Positions 1 through 10,702 of a stretch of DNA of 64,000 bases are shown piece after piece. Origin of the DNA: Linepithema humile (Eukaryota; Arthropoda; Insecta; Hymenoptera; Formicidae); NCBI RefSeq assembly GCF_040581485.1, contig NC_090133.1:23400139-23464138 (forward strand). The letters run 5' to 3'. Position numbers and translations under genes: made by a program. Every line of letters begins with the position of its first letter. Positions within the stretch are counted from its first letter, which is position 1. The notes beneath the pieces are model-generated. The model saw nothing but the letters and a program-made list of their open reading frames with translations. It ran no database searches and was not told the DNA's origin.

Positions 1-132
1 AGGAATGCCTTTTTTCTTCCAGGAAAAGTACGCAAGATTCATGTAAGGCACAATCTTCACAATGCCAATTAGAAATAAAGTAGTCAATAACAGCGCAAAA
101 GGTGACGAAAATAGCTGAGGTAACTCCATCAT
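1..132 (-). CDS. Cytochrome P450, CYP9-like, N-terminal fragment (array copy 0)
   Basis: The first 44 codons of another array member, read leftwards from a doubled ATG (130-132, 127-129) and cut by the window edge. The peptide starts MMELPQLFSSPFALLLTTLF and continues through the membrane anchor to the WKKKGIP segment, almost identical to the next copies. The anchor places it in the ER membrane facing the cytosol. It shows that the tandem array continues beyond the window. Which of the two ATGs is used is not resolved; copy 2 has the same doubled start. Confidence 0.9.
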   Translation of the reverse strand, partial: MMELPQLFSSPFALLLTTLFLIGIVKIVPYMNLAYFSWKKKGIP

Positions 133-2109
133 GATGCCGTGATAATGAACAGACGACTGCTTTCGGACGAGACGTAAAACGTAATAAATACAGACGTGTA
201 TACTCGCTAATGCGCATCGTATCAAGGCAGAAACGAAGAGGGGAGAAGAGCAAAAACATTTCATTAGCATTAGAAGCATGGACGATTATTACGTCAAAGA
301 AATATAACTCTTTAAACGTGAGAAACAGAGTCTTTTACTGTGTCATCATATTAAACTTTTATTAGAAGTCGTATCAAAAATTTTCGTTAATGTCAAATGA
401 CAATGCATTTACGTCTTGTTTGGAAACTGACTGCCAGTGATAATAATGTACATGGATGTATGTGCGTCAAAAGTAATGTTTTATTTTCATAAAACAAAAT
501 AAAATTTATTAACGATATATAATTTTTATTAATTTATTCTTATTTTATACATTAAAGTGAAAATCATATTCTACTGATACATAATGTTAAAATATTTTAT
601 TAATATAAATATCATATACGTTTTATAAAAAACTGTCTCAGAAAAAAATATCGCGTCGAGCGAAAGCAACACGCCGCAGTCGACTTAATCGCGTAGAGCG
701 AAATTCAGAAAAGCATTTTCGCTGGCAACGCTTGGCAGAAGAAATTGTATGAGCCTCAAAACCGGTTTGTTGCTAAGCTTGGTGGGGAAGGAGGTGTAAA
801 ACATACGTCCGCTCACTTCTATCAGACCCAGAGTACTACCTCAAGTAAGAATACGGACAACAGGGTAACGATCGGTGATTTGGGCCGCCAAATTGAGGCA
901 AAAACGTAAGTTGCATGCCCATGTGTATCATCTGTGTTTACACTGTTTCAAACGAGCTTTATCTGTGTGTGATTGATTACCTTGTACGAAAACTTTATTA
1001 TTAAATTTTAATTTTAGAATAAAATATAAATGATAAGAGGTAAATGGTGAAAGATTGCATTAAAATTATATATCCTTTTAATGAAATAAAAAATTAATTT
1101 CTTGTGTCATTATTGTTATAACATAACCTAGTTATTTGTTGACACATTAGAGCTGTCAAGTTACAATGCTATTTTTAATTAAACAATTCACTTTCATTCT
1201 ATTTATACTCTGTCATGTCTCCCTCTTTTAATTTATAGAGTATAAAATCCTTGTTAAATGTACAATTTCAGTTTTACACTTTAAAGCATATTTGAAAATG
1301 CGCGCGCCTTTTGACGCATTACCGGTTTTGCCTCATTCGCGCTCTGTTATCCGTACTCTTACTTGAGGTATTTTGACCAGACCGACAGCCGAGCGCGCAC
1401 GGACATGTGATGTCAGCGGGTCTCGGTTGTGTGCGTATGGAACTCTCCGGGGAGAACTGGCAGCTCTGTATTGCATCAGTGAATGAGTCAGTTTTATTCT
1501 AAACGGCAACAGAGCCTTATAAACGTGTCATCGTATCAAGCATATAAAAAATTTTTCTTAATATCAATGATAATACCTACACGCCTTATTTGAAAACTGA
1601 CTGCCAGAGATCATAATGTATACGTATGTGTGCGTCAAAAGTACTGCTTTATTTTCATTAATAAAAATAAAGTTTATTTTTGTGTATGCTCATACTTTAA
1701 TTAATGAACATTCTTTTTTTATATACAACAAGTATTATATAAAAGAACATGTATAATAAACATTATGACTATTTCTACTATGCTCTTTAGCAAAAATAAA
1801 AGTACAAATTAAAACAAATAAAAATTATATAAGTTTTTAAACAACAGTTCATGTAATCAAAAAGAGTTTATGCAAGTCATTCATCATAATATTGAGTCTT
1901 CTCATTTCTCATTAGCAATTCAATAATATAATGCGAAAAAGAATAAGTAATATTAAGCACTTGACGTTTGAGTTGGTGATAATAAATCTTATAAACATTC
2001 ATCAGTTTAAAAAATAATAATTTACACATACGTGAAACATATGCAAAAATAAAAGTATAATAACAAAAAATCTTCTAAACACAGCTATATCGTATAATAT
2101 TCCAGTTTT
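133..2109. other. Array spacer 0, rearranged, with GC-rich insert
   Basis: Spacer between the partial copy and copy 1. Bases about 133-560 are the usual upstream block of a P450 unit. Bases about 640-1480 are much richer in GC than the rest of the array and include a TIR element (839-1368). Bases about 1480-1700 are a second copy of a P450 upstream block with no coding region attached, then the sequence jumps to the downstream block of copy 1. The central spacer block found in all other spacers (for example around 4390-4560) is missing. I see no gene in it. Confidence 0.75.
839..1368. mobile_element. Non-autonomous TIR element (MITE) with TA flanks
   Basis: Both ends carry the same inverted terminus: CCTCAAGTAAGA at 839 and its reverse complement ending at 1368, followed inside by TACGGA and AACAG with two mismatches over about 25 bases. 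More weakly matching inner segments (GAGGCAAAA) lie further in. TA lies on both sides (837-838 and 1369-1370), as expected for a Tc1/mariner-type target duplication. The 530-base interior has no credible reading frame. The superfamily assignment is an inference from the TA flanks only. Confidence 0.65.
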
Positions 2110-3657
2110 TTACGTCTTTCTCTTCTCCAAACTGATCCAAAATCCGCCCACAGGTTTCAACGCAAACTCTTTTTTATCAAACACGACAGGTTCAACAGTC
2201 TTTTCCGTAGTCTTAAGAACAAATTTTCGTAAAAGATGAGCTATCAGAAGCTTTGTTTCCATGAGAGCGAACCGATTACCGATACACTTTCTAGGCCCAT
2301 GTCCAAACGGCAAGTAAGTGCACGGAAAAATGTTATCCTTATTTTCATTGCTAAATCGTTCGGGATCGAACTTTTGTGGATTCGGAAAGTACTTTGGATC
2401 GTGTTGCAAGCCATAAACAGGTATAAACACTACGTCATCCGATTTAACGGTTATGCTCTTGTAACCTGGTTGTGACGGCGGTAATTCATAATCCTTGAAG
2501 CAAAGCCTGTCAACGGAAGGTACCGGTGGATACTTTCTAAGAACCTCAGAGACCACCATGTCCATGTAAACCATTTTCGACAGTGATTCATAAGAAATCG
2601 TATCGTCTTCTTCACTAAGATGTTGCTCCACTTCCTCACGCAGGCGATCTTGGATATCACGATTAACAGCCAGCTCGTGAGCGACGAAACACATCAGTGT
2701 CGCGGATGTGTCGAAGCCGGCAAAGAAGAAGATGAAAGCTTGTGAAACAATATCATCCAATGTCATCTTGTGCGAATTTTCCTTGTCGAGAGCCTGCATT
2801 AATAAGTGAATCATATCCGGCCTGATAATACCGTGTTTTTCTCGAGCTTCGATCGTTTCTCCGACAATCTTTTTGAAGAATTTCGACGTGGCCGAAGGAA
2901 AAAAAGACAAACCGATCAAACTGCTAAGTCGCGGGAACAAACGTAAAAACATGATTTTGAACATAACCAGTATTCCACCAGAAAATGTGGTAGCCTCCAC
3001 ACCTCTTGTGTAGAATTCATTGTTTTGGTCCTTCATCGAATTCACATTTATGCCGAAAGCCGCCGTGGCAATCACGTCGTTGGTGTATCGTCGAAAGGCC
3101 TGTTTCGCCTCAATGGCGAGACAAATTTCCGGATGTTCGACTAGATAATCCACAAAGTCGGACGAACATTTCGATATCAGTTCGAACATAAATTTCATCT
3201 TGCTGGCGGTAAAAGAAGGGCTCAATGTGTTTCTCATTTCTTTCCAACGGTCACCGCGCAGGGCAAAAATGTTCTTAGCAAATAGTGGTTCCACTTCTTC
3301 GTCAACGAAACTGCGATGATCGGGAAAATGTTCAAAATCTTTCACCATGATGTCCTTTATGATTTCGGGATCACGCAGAAGTATACCAGGAATGCCAAAT
3401 TCTGAAGTTCCAACATACTTAGCGTCCGGAAAGTAATTGTATACATAATGACTGTAATCAACAATGCTTAAGCGACCCGTGAGCATTTTCCAACCGGCTA
3501 TGAAAGACGACCATGAATTTGGCAGGTAAGGAATGCCCTTCTTCTTCCAAGTAAAGTACGCAAGATTCACGTAAGGCACAATCTTCACAACGCCGATTAG
3601 AAATAAAGTAGTCATTAACAAGGCAAAAGGTGATGAAAATAGCTGAGGTAACTCCAT
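2110..3657 (-). CDS. Cytochrome P450, CYP9-like (copy 1)
   Basis: Complete 515-residue microsomal P450 (usual insect length about 500-530), predicted to oxidise hydrophobic substrates using electrons from P450 reductase. Order: hydrophobic anchor (about 8-28), KKKGIPYLP hinge, C-helix WKEMR (138-142), I-helix AGFDTSAT (313-320), ExxR as EVLR (371-374), PERF (432-435), haem signature FGHGPRKCIG with Cys458. Clan 3, CYP9-type by overall resemblance; the substrate is unknown. ATG at 3657 gives the anchor directly. In this copy the leader is closed by an in-frame stop, which supports this start. Segment after ExxR: KYPPVPSVDR. No intron. Intact and probably functional. Confidence 0.95.
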   Translation of the reverse strand: MELPQLFSSPFALLMTTLFLIGVVKIVPYVNLAYFTWKKKGIPYLPNSWSSFIAGWKMLTGRLSIVDYSHYVYNYFPDAKYVGTSEFGIPGILLRDPEIIKDIMVKDFEHFPDHRSFVDEEVEPLFAKNIFALRGDRWKEMRNTLSPSFTASKMKFMFELISKCSSDFVDYLVEHPEICLAIEAKQAFRRYTNDVIATAAFGINVNSMKDQNNEFYTRGVEATTFSGGILVMFKIMFLRLFPRLSSLIGLSFFPSATSKFFKKIVGETIEAREKHGIIRPDMIHLLMQALDKENSHKMTLDDIVSQAFIFFFAGFDTSATLMCFVAHELAVNRDIQDRLREEVEQHLSEEDDTISYESLSKMVYMDMVVSEVLRKYPPVPSVDRLCFKDYELPPSQPGYKSITVKSDDVVFIPVYGLQHDPKYFPNPQKFDPERFSNENKDNIFPCTYLPFGHGPRKCIGNRFALMETKLLIAHLLRKFVLKTTEKTVEPVVFDKKEFALKPVGGFWISLEKRKT

Positions 3658-5622
3658 TATGATGTTCTGATAATGAACAGACGACTGCTTTCGGACGAGA
3701 CGTAGAATGTACTAAATACAGACGCGTATACTCGCTAGCGTGCGTCGTATCAAGGCAGAAACGGAGAGGGGAGAAGAGAAAAAACACTTCATTGGCATTG
3801 GAAGCACGGACAATTATTACGTCAGAAAAAGATAATTCTTTAAACGGCAACAGAGCGTTTTACCGTGTTATCATATCAAACTCTTGCTACAAATCGTGTC
3901 AAAAATTTTCCTTAATGTCAATGACAATGCATATACGTCTTATTTGAGAACTTGTTGCCAGTGACAATAATGTATATGTATGTATGTGTGCGTCAAAAGT
4001 ATTGTTTTATTTTCATAAAACAAAATAAAATTTATTGTGTATGCTAATATTTTAATTAACATATTATATTTGAATTATATAAATATCAACAACTGATTTT
4101 ATATTTTATATTGAGTTTTTTTACTTTTTATTCTAAAATTCTATAATTTATATTTTAATATTTTCAATAAATCAATAGAGAAAATGTACGGGATAACATA
4201 TTCTGAAATAATTATTGAAAAAATAATACGAAAAAAAAGGATAACATATTCAATGTATATGAAAGGATAAATTGTATTTATATGTTTTATTTTTGAAAGT
4301 ACGAAAATTGATATGACTAATGTAACAGAATCACTTTATTTGTTTTCGTACGTAAAGTTATTTTCTTTCTTTTCCATTATTTAATCGTTCTCGCAATATG
4401 ATATTATATTGTAACAAAGCAACATTATATTTTCTATCATAAACAACAATCCAATCAAAAGTTTCATCAATATTGAAACTTTGAGATATCTCTCAAAAAA
4501 TGTAGTCATTCATAACAAATTAATTGCAAAAGTATTGCAAATATATAAATGATAAATTATATCTAACTGATAACCAATCAAAATCCCTGAAACGTACATA
4601 AAAAAAAAGTATTAAACACTATCTAATGACTGTAACTACATTAATTATTTTATATGAGTGATAAATAACATCGTTAAAATTATTTAAAATTAAATATTTT
4701 CATTTTTTCTAAATATTAATTTTAAAACTTTTAAAGAGAATTAAAAATATGCCGCAATCATAGCGCACCTGCTATTAATTGTAAAAAAATGAAAATGTTT
4801 TATATAATACTAAACATTTCCATAAAAAAATAACTAAATTTACAATCTATATATTAATAAAAAGACTTTAAAAACAAATACTCTTAGTAATGAATCTTTT
4901 CAGAAATACATAGATTGATGATTTAACAAAAGTATATTCTAATATTTTAATTAAAGATAGAACATATTATGATTGTTTTTGAAGATGTTGTGAAATAAGA
5001 TATACAGTCAAAATTTCAGAATTCTGAGTCGTACACATAAAAATTAAAAATTTGCACAATAGATTTTACATAAAACTTGTTCAGAGAATTTTTGAAAACT
5101 CCAATTTATTTTTAAAATAAAATTAAAACAAATATTAAAAATTAAAAATAAAAAATAAAATTTAGATAAGATATGAAAAAATTTAGAAAGATATGATAAA
5201 TTACAGAAAATATCTTCAATAAAGAACATATTCTTCTTTATATACAACAATTATTGTATAAGAATATATACAATAAACATACTTACTATCTCTCCCTTTA
5301 TTCGTTGCTCTTTAGTAATGAATAAAAGTTATTTAAATTTTTAAACAACGGTTCATATATATAATCAAGTTGAGTTTGTACAAGTCACGCTATTCATCTT
5401 AATATTTAGTCTTCTCACTTCTCATTAGCAACACAATAATATAATGCGAAATAAAATAAGTAATATTAAGCACTTGACGTTTGAATTGGTGATAATAAAT
5501 CTTACAGACGTTTATCAGTTCTAAAAATAATGATTTACACATACGTGTAACATATGCAAAAATAAAAGTATAATAACAAAAAATCATCTGAACACAGCTA
5601 TATCGTATAACATTCCAGTTTA
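3658..5622. repeat. Array spacer 1 (long type)
   Basis: AT-rich spacer of the about 3.5-kb tandem unit. Next to copy 1 lies the upstream block shared by all units (about 3660-4050). The middle has a block found in nearly every spacer, recognisable by CGTTCTCGCAATATGATATT near 4390. The end next to copy 2 has the long-type 3' flank, including the segment around 5285-5440 that is deleted in spacers 3, 5 and 7. No gene seen. Confidence 0.8.
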
Positions 5623-7170
5623 TTACGTCTTTCTCTTCTCTAAACTGATCCAAAATCCGCCCACAGGTTTCAACGCAAACTCTCTTTTATCAAACACGAC
5701 AGGTTCAACAGTCTTCTCCGTGGTCTTAAGAATGAATTTTTGTAAGAGACGAGCTATCAGAAGCTTTGTTTCCATGAGAACGAACCGATTACCGATACAC
5801 TTTCTAGGCCCATGTCCGAACGGCAAGTAAGTGCACGGGAGAATGTTGTCCTTATTTTCATCACTAAAGCGTTCGGGATCGAACTTTTGTGGATTCGGAA
5901 AGTACTTTGGATCGTGATGCAAGCCATAAACCGGTATTATCATCGCGTCATTCGATTTAACGATTATGCTCTTGTAACCTGGTTGTGATGGCGGTAATTC
6001 ATAATCTCTGACGCAAAGTCTATCAATGGAAGGTGCCGGTGGATACTTTCGAAGAGTTTCAGAAATCACCATGTCCATGTAAACCATTTTCGACAGTGAT
6101 TCATAAGAAATCGTATCGTTTTCTTCACTAAGATGCTGCTCCACTTCCTCACGCAGGCGATCTTGGATATCACGATTAACAGCCAGCTCGTGAGCGACGA
6201 AACACATGAGCGTAGCGGATGTGTCGAAACCGGCAAAGAAAAAGATGAAAGCTTGTGAAACAATATCATCCAATGTCATCTTGTGAGAACTTTCCTTGTC
6301 GCGAGCTTGCATTAATAAGTGAATCATATCTGGCCTGATGATACCGTGTTTTTCTCGAGCTTCGATCGTTTCTCCGACAATGGTTTTGAAGAATTTCGAC
6401 GTGGCCGATGGAAAAAGGGACAAACCGATCAATTTGCTAACTCGCGGGTAGAAACGTAAAAACATGATCTTGAGCATAACCAGTATTCCACCGAAAAGTG
6501 AGGCCTCCACACCTCTTGTGTAGAATTCATTGTTTTGATCCTTCATAGAATTCACATTTATGCCGAAAGCCGCCGTGGCAATCACGTCGTTGGTGTATCG
6601 TCGAAAGGCCTGTTTCGCTTCAATGGAGAGACAAATTTCCGGATGCTCAACCAGATAATCAACAAAGTCGGACGAACATTTCGATATCAGTTCGAACATA
6701 AATTTCATCTTGCTGGCGGTAAAAGAAGGGCTCAATGTGTTCCTCATTTCTTTCCAGCGGTCACCGCGCAAGGCAAAAACATTTTTACAGAATAGTGGTT
6801 CCACTTCTTCGTCAACGAAAATGCGATGATCCGGAAAATGTTCAAAACTTTTTACCGTAATGTCCTTTATAATTTCGGGATCGCGCAGAAGTATAGCAGG
6901 ACCGCCAAATTCCGATATTCCAACATACTTAGCGTCCGGAAAGTAATTGTATATATAATTACTGTAATCAACAATGCTTAAGTGACCCGTGAACAGTTTC
7001 CAACCGGCTATGAAAGACGACCATGAATCTGGCAGGTAAGGAATGCCCTTCTTCTTCCAGGTAAAGTATGCAAGATTCACGTAAGGCACAATCTTCACAA
7101 TGCCGATTAGAAATAAAGTAGTCAATAACAGCGCAAAAGGTGACAAAAATAGCTGAGGTAACTCCATCAT
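5623..7170 (-). CDS. Cytochrome P450, CYP9-like (copy 2)
   Basis: Complete P450 of 515 residues from a doubled start (MMEL; 514 if the second ATG is used). Anchor, WKEMR, AGFDTSAT, ETLR, PERF and the haem signature are all intact. Specific changes: one residue is missing in the F-G region (EASLFGGILVML against EATTFSGGILVMF in copy 1), PLFCKN carries a Cys where others have Ala or Gly, and the segment after ExxR reads KYPPAPSIDR. Closest to copy 1 in the N-terminal third (both keep DPEIIKD where copies 3-9 have DPELIKD). No intron, stops or frameshifts. Confidence 0.95.
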   Translation of the reverse strand: MMELPQLFLSPFALLLTTLFLIGIVKIVPYVNLAYFTWKKKGIPYLPDSWSSFIAGWKLFTGHLSIVDYSNYIYNYFPDAKYVGISEFGGPAILLRDPEIIKDITVKSFEHFPDHRIFVDEEVEPLFCKNVFALRGDRWKEMRNTLSPSFTASKMKFMFELISKCSSDFVDYLVEHPEICLSIEAKQAFRRYTNDVIATAAFGINVNSMKDQNNEFYTRGVEASLFGGILVMLKIMFLRFYPRVSKLIGLSLFPSATSKFFKTIVGETIEAREKHGIIRPDMIHLLMQARDKESSHKMTLDDIVSQAFIFFFAGFDTSATLMCFVAHELAVNRDIQDRLREEVEQHLSEENDTISYESLSKMVYMDMVISETLRKYPPAPSIDRLCVRDYELPPSQPGYKSIIVKSNDAMIIPVYGLHHDPKYFPNPQKFDPERFSDENKDNILPCTYLPFGHGPRKCIGNRFVLMETKLLIARLLQKFILKTTEKTVEPVVFDKREFALKPVGGFWISLEKRKT

Positions 7171-9154
7171 GATGCCGTGATAACGAACAGACGACTGCTT
7201 TCGGACGAGAAGTAAAACGTAATAAATACAGACGTGTATACTCGCTAGTGCGCATCATATCAAGGCAGAAACGAAGAGGGGAGAAGAGCAAAAACACTTC
7301 ATTGGCATTGGAAGCACGGACGATTATTACGTAAGAGGAAGATTACTCTTTAAACGTGGGCAACAGAGCGTTTTACATTGCCATCATATCAAAAACTCTT
7401 GCTATAAGTCATATAAAAAATTTTTTTTAATGTAAATGACAATGCATATACGCCTTATTTAAAAACTGACTGTCAGTGATAATAATGCATATGTTGTGTG
7501 TGCGTCAAAAGTACGGTTATATTTTCATAAAACAAAATAGAATTTATATTTGTGTATGCTCATATTTTAATTTACATATTATATTTGAACTATATAAATA
7601 TCAACAACCGATTTTATATTTTATTTTAAGTTTTTTACTTTTTATTCTAAAGTTCTAATATTTATATTTTAAGATTTTCAATAAACCAATAGAGAAAATA
7701 TGCGGGACAACATATTAATAATAATTATTGAAAAAATTGATAAAATTTAATGTATATGAAAGGATAAACTGTATAGATATGTTTTATTTTTGTAAATTCA
7801 AAAAATCATATGACTAATGTAGCAACATCACTTTATTTGTTTTCGTACGTAAAGTTATTTTCTTTCTCTTCCATTATTTTATCGTTCTCGCAATATGATA
7901 TTATTTTGTAACAAAGCAACATTATATTTCCTATCATAAACAACAATCTAATAAAGTTTCATCAGTATTGATACTTTAGGATATATCTCAAAAAAACGTA
8001 GTAATTGATAACAAATTAATTGCAAAAATATTGCAAATGTATAAATAATAAATTATATGTAACTAATAGCCAATCTCTGAAACGTACGGAGGGAAAGAAA
8101 TATTAAACACTTTTAAAAATTGTAAACACTTTTAATAATTGTTATTAAGTATTTTATATGATTGATAGATTACATCGCCAAAATTATTTATTTTTAAATA
8201 TTTTAATTTTTTCTAAATATTAATTTTATAGCTTTTAAAAATAATTAAAAATATTAAAAATATGCTACAATCGTAACGTACCTACTATTAATTGTAAAAA
8301 AATAAATATGTTTTATATATTACTAAACATTACAATAAAAAAAATAACTAAATTTGCAATCTATATATTAATAAAAGGATTTTAAAGACAAATGCTGTTA
8401 GTAATAAGTCTTTTCATAAATACATAAATTGATAATTTAAAAAAGTATATTCTAATATTTTAATTAAAGTTACGTAAAAGTCAAACATATCCTGACTATT
8501 TTTGGAAATGTTTTGAATTAAGATATGCTGTCAAAATTTTAAAATTCTGAGTCGTACACATAAGAATTAAAAATTCGAACAATAAATTTTACATAAACCT
8601 TGTTCAGAGAATTTCAGAAACTTCCAATTTATTTTTGAAATAAAATAAAACAAATTTTAAAAGTGAAAAATAAAAATAAAAAAATTTAGATAAGATATGG
8701 TTAAACACAGTAAGATATGATAAAATACAAAAGATATCTTCAATAATAAACATATTCTTTTTTATATACAACAATTATTGTATAACAATATGCACAATAA
8801 ACGTATTTACTATCTCTCCCTTTATTCGTTGCTCTTTAGCAACAAATAAAAGTTATTTAAGTTTTTAAACAACGATTCATATAATCAAGTTGAGTTTTTA
8901 CAAGTCACGACATTCATCTTTTTATAATATTTTTATAATATTTAGTCTTCTCACTAATCATTACCAACTCAATAATATAATGCGGAATAGAATAATATTA
9001 ACCACTTGACGTTTGAATTGATGATAATAAATCTTATAGACGTTTATCAGTTCTAAAAATAATGATTCACACATACGTGTGACATATGCAAAAATAAAAG
9101 TATAATAACAAAAAATCATCTGAATACAGATATATCGTATAACATTCCAGTTTT
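7171..9154. repeat. Array spacer 2 (long type), with conserved promoter-proximal block
   Basis: Same layout as spacer 1. The 5' flank of copy 2 (7171-7440) is representative of the conserved upstream block: on the gene strand an AT-rich TTTTTTATATGACTTATAGC motif about 230 bases before the ATG is kept in nearly all copies and is a possible TATA region. The shared central block lies near 7880-8090. The 3' flank of copy 3 is of the long type. No gene seen. Confidence 0.75.
7385..7425 (-). promoter_or_regulatory. Candidate core promoter of copy 2, conserved in the array
   Basis: On the minus strand, an AT-rich motif containing TTTTATA followed by TTATAGCAAGAG lies about 220-250 bases upstream of the start codon. 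The same motif recurs at the equivalent place in almost every unit, within non-coding sequence that otherwise drifts. Conservation could also reflect recent duplication, so the promoter call is an inference. Confidence 0.3.
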
Positions 9155-10702
9155 TTACGTCTTTCTCTTCTCTAAACTGATCCAAAATCCGCCCACAGGT
9201 TTCAACGCAAACTCTTTCTTATCAAACACGACAGGTTCAACAGTCTTCTCCGTGGTCTTGAGAATAAATTTTCGTAAGAGATGAGCTATCAAAAGCTTTG
9301 TTTCCATGAGAGCGAACCGATTACCGATACATTTTCTAGGCCCATGTCCGAATGGCAAGTAAGTGTACGGAAAAATGTTGTCCTTATTTTCGTCGCTAAA
9401 CCGTTCGGGATCGAACTTTTGTGGATTCGGAAAGTACTTTGGATCGTGATGCAAGCCATAAACAGGTATCATTATCACCTCATTCGATTTGACGGTTACG
9501 CTCTTGTAACCTGGTTGTGACGGCGGTAATTCATAATCCTTGACGCAAAGCCTGTCAAGGGTAGGTGCCGGTGGATACTTTCTAAGAGCCTCAGAGACCA
9601 CCATGTCCATGTAAACCATTTTCGACAGTGATTCGTAAGAAATCGTGTCGTTTTCTTCACTAAGATGCTGCTCCACTTCCTCACGCAGACGATCTTGGAT
9701 ATCACGATTAACAGCTAGCTCGTGAGCGACGAAACACATGAGCGTCGCGGATGATTCGAAACCGGCAAAGAAAAAGATAAAAGCTTGTGAAACAATATCA
9801 TCCAATGTCATCTTGCGAGAACTTTCCTTGTCGCGAGCCTGCATTAATAAGTGAATCATATCCGGTCTGATGATACCGTGTTTTTCTCGAGTTTCGATCG
9901 TTTCTCCGACAACCTTTTTGAAGAATTTTGACGTGGCCGATGGGAAAAAAGACAAACCAATCAAACTACCAAGTCGCGGGAAGAAACGTAAGAACATGAA
10001 CTTGAGCATAACCAGAAATCCACTGGAAAATGTGGTGGCCTCCGCACCTCTTGTATAGAATTCATTGTTTTGCTCCTTCATCGAATTCACATTTATGCCA
10101 AAAGCCGCCGTAGCAATCACGTCGTTGGTGTATCGTCGAAAGGCCTGCTTCGTTTCTATGGCAAGACAAATTTCCGGATGCTCCACCAGATAACTGACGA
10201 AGTCGGACGAACATTTCGATATCAGCTCGAACATAAATTTCATCTTGCTGGCGGTGAAACAAGGGCTCAATGTGTTTCTCATTTCTTTCCAGCGGTCGCC
10301 GCGCAGGGAAAAAATGTTCTTAGCAAATAGTGGTTCCACTTCTTCGTCAACGAAACTGCGATGATCCGGAAAATGTTCAAAATCTTTCACCGTGATGTCC
10401 TTTATCAATTCGGGATCGCGCAAAAGTAGAACAGGCGTGGCAAATTCCGATATTCCAACATACTTAGCGTCCGAAAAGTAATTGTACATATAATTACTGT
10501 AATCAACAATGCTCATGTGACCCGTGAACAGTTTCCAACCGGCTATAAAAGACGACCATGAATCTGGCAGGTAAGGAATGCCTTTCTTCTTCCAGTAAAA
10601 ATGCGCAAGATTCACGTAAGGCACAATCTTCACAATGCCGATTAAAAGTAAAGTATTCAATAATAGCGCAAATGGCGACGAAAATATCTGAGATAACTCC
10701 AT
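9155..10702 (-). CDS. Cytochrome P450, CYP9-like (copy 3)
   Basis: Complete 515-residue P450 from ATG at 10702 (MELSQIF). The frame is open 50 codons further upstream, but the anchor begins at MEL and related leaders carry stops in other copies, so the inner start is preferred. Canonical motifs are present except that the I-helix reads AGFESSAT: the family-conserved Thr is Ser, shared only with copy 5. From about residue 150 to 375 it is almost identical to copy 5, while the first 130 residues differ much more, a conversion signature. Segment after ExxR: KYPPAPTLDR. A Cys replaces Ser in TLSPCF. Confidence 0.94.
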   Translation of the reverse strand: MELSQIFSSPFALLLNTLLLIGIVKIVPYVNLAHFYWKKKGIPYLPDSWSSFIAGWKLFTGHMSIVDYSNYMYNYFSDAKYVGISEFATPVLLLRDPELIKDITVKDFEHFPDHRSFVDEEVEPLFAKNIFSLRGDRWKEMRNTLSPCFTASKMKFMFELISKCSSDFVSYLVEHPEICLAIETKQAFRRYTNDVIATAAFGINVNSMKEQNNEFYTRGAEATTFSSGFLVMLKFMFLRFFPRLGSLIGLSFFPSATSKFFKKVVGETIETREKHGIIRPDMIHLLMQARDKESSRKMTLDDIVSQAFIFFFAGFESSATLMCFVAHELAVNRDIQDRLREEVEQHLSEENDTISYESLSKMVYMDMVVSEALRKYPPAPTLDRLCVKDYELPPSQPGYKSVTVKSNEVIMIPVYGLHHDPKYFPNPQKFDPERFSDENKDNIFPYTYLPFGHGPRKCIGNRFALMETKLLIAHLLRKFILKTTEKTVEPVVFDKKEFALKPVGGFWISLEKRKT

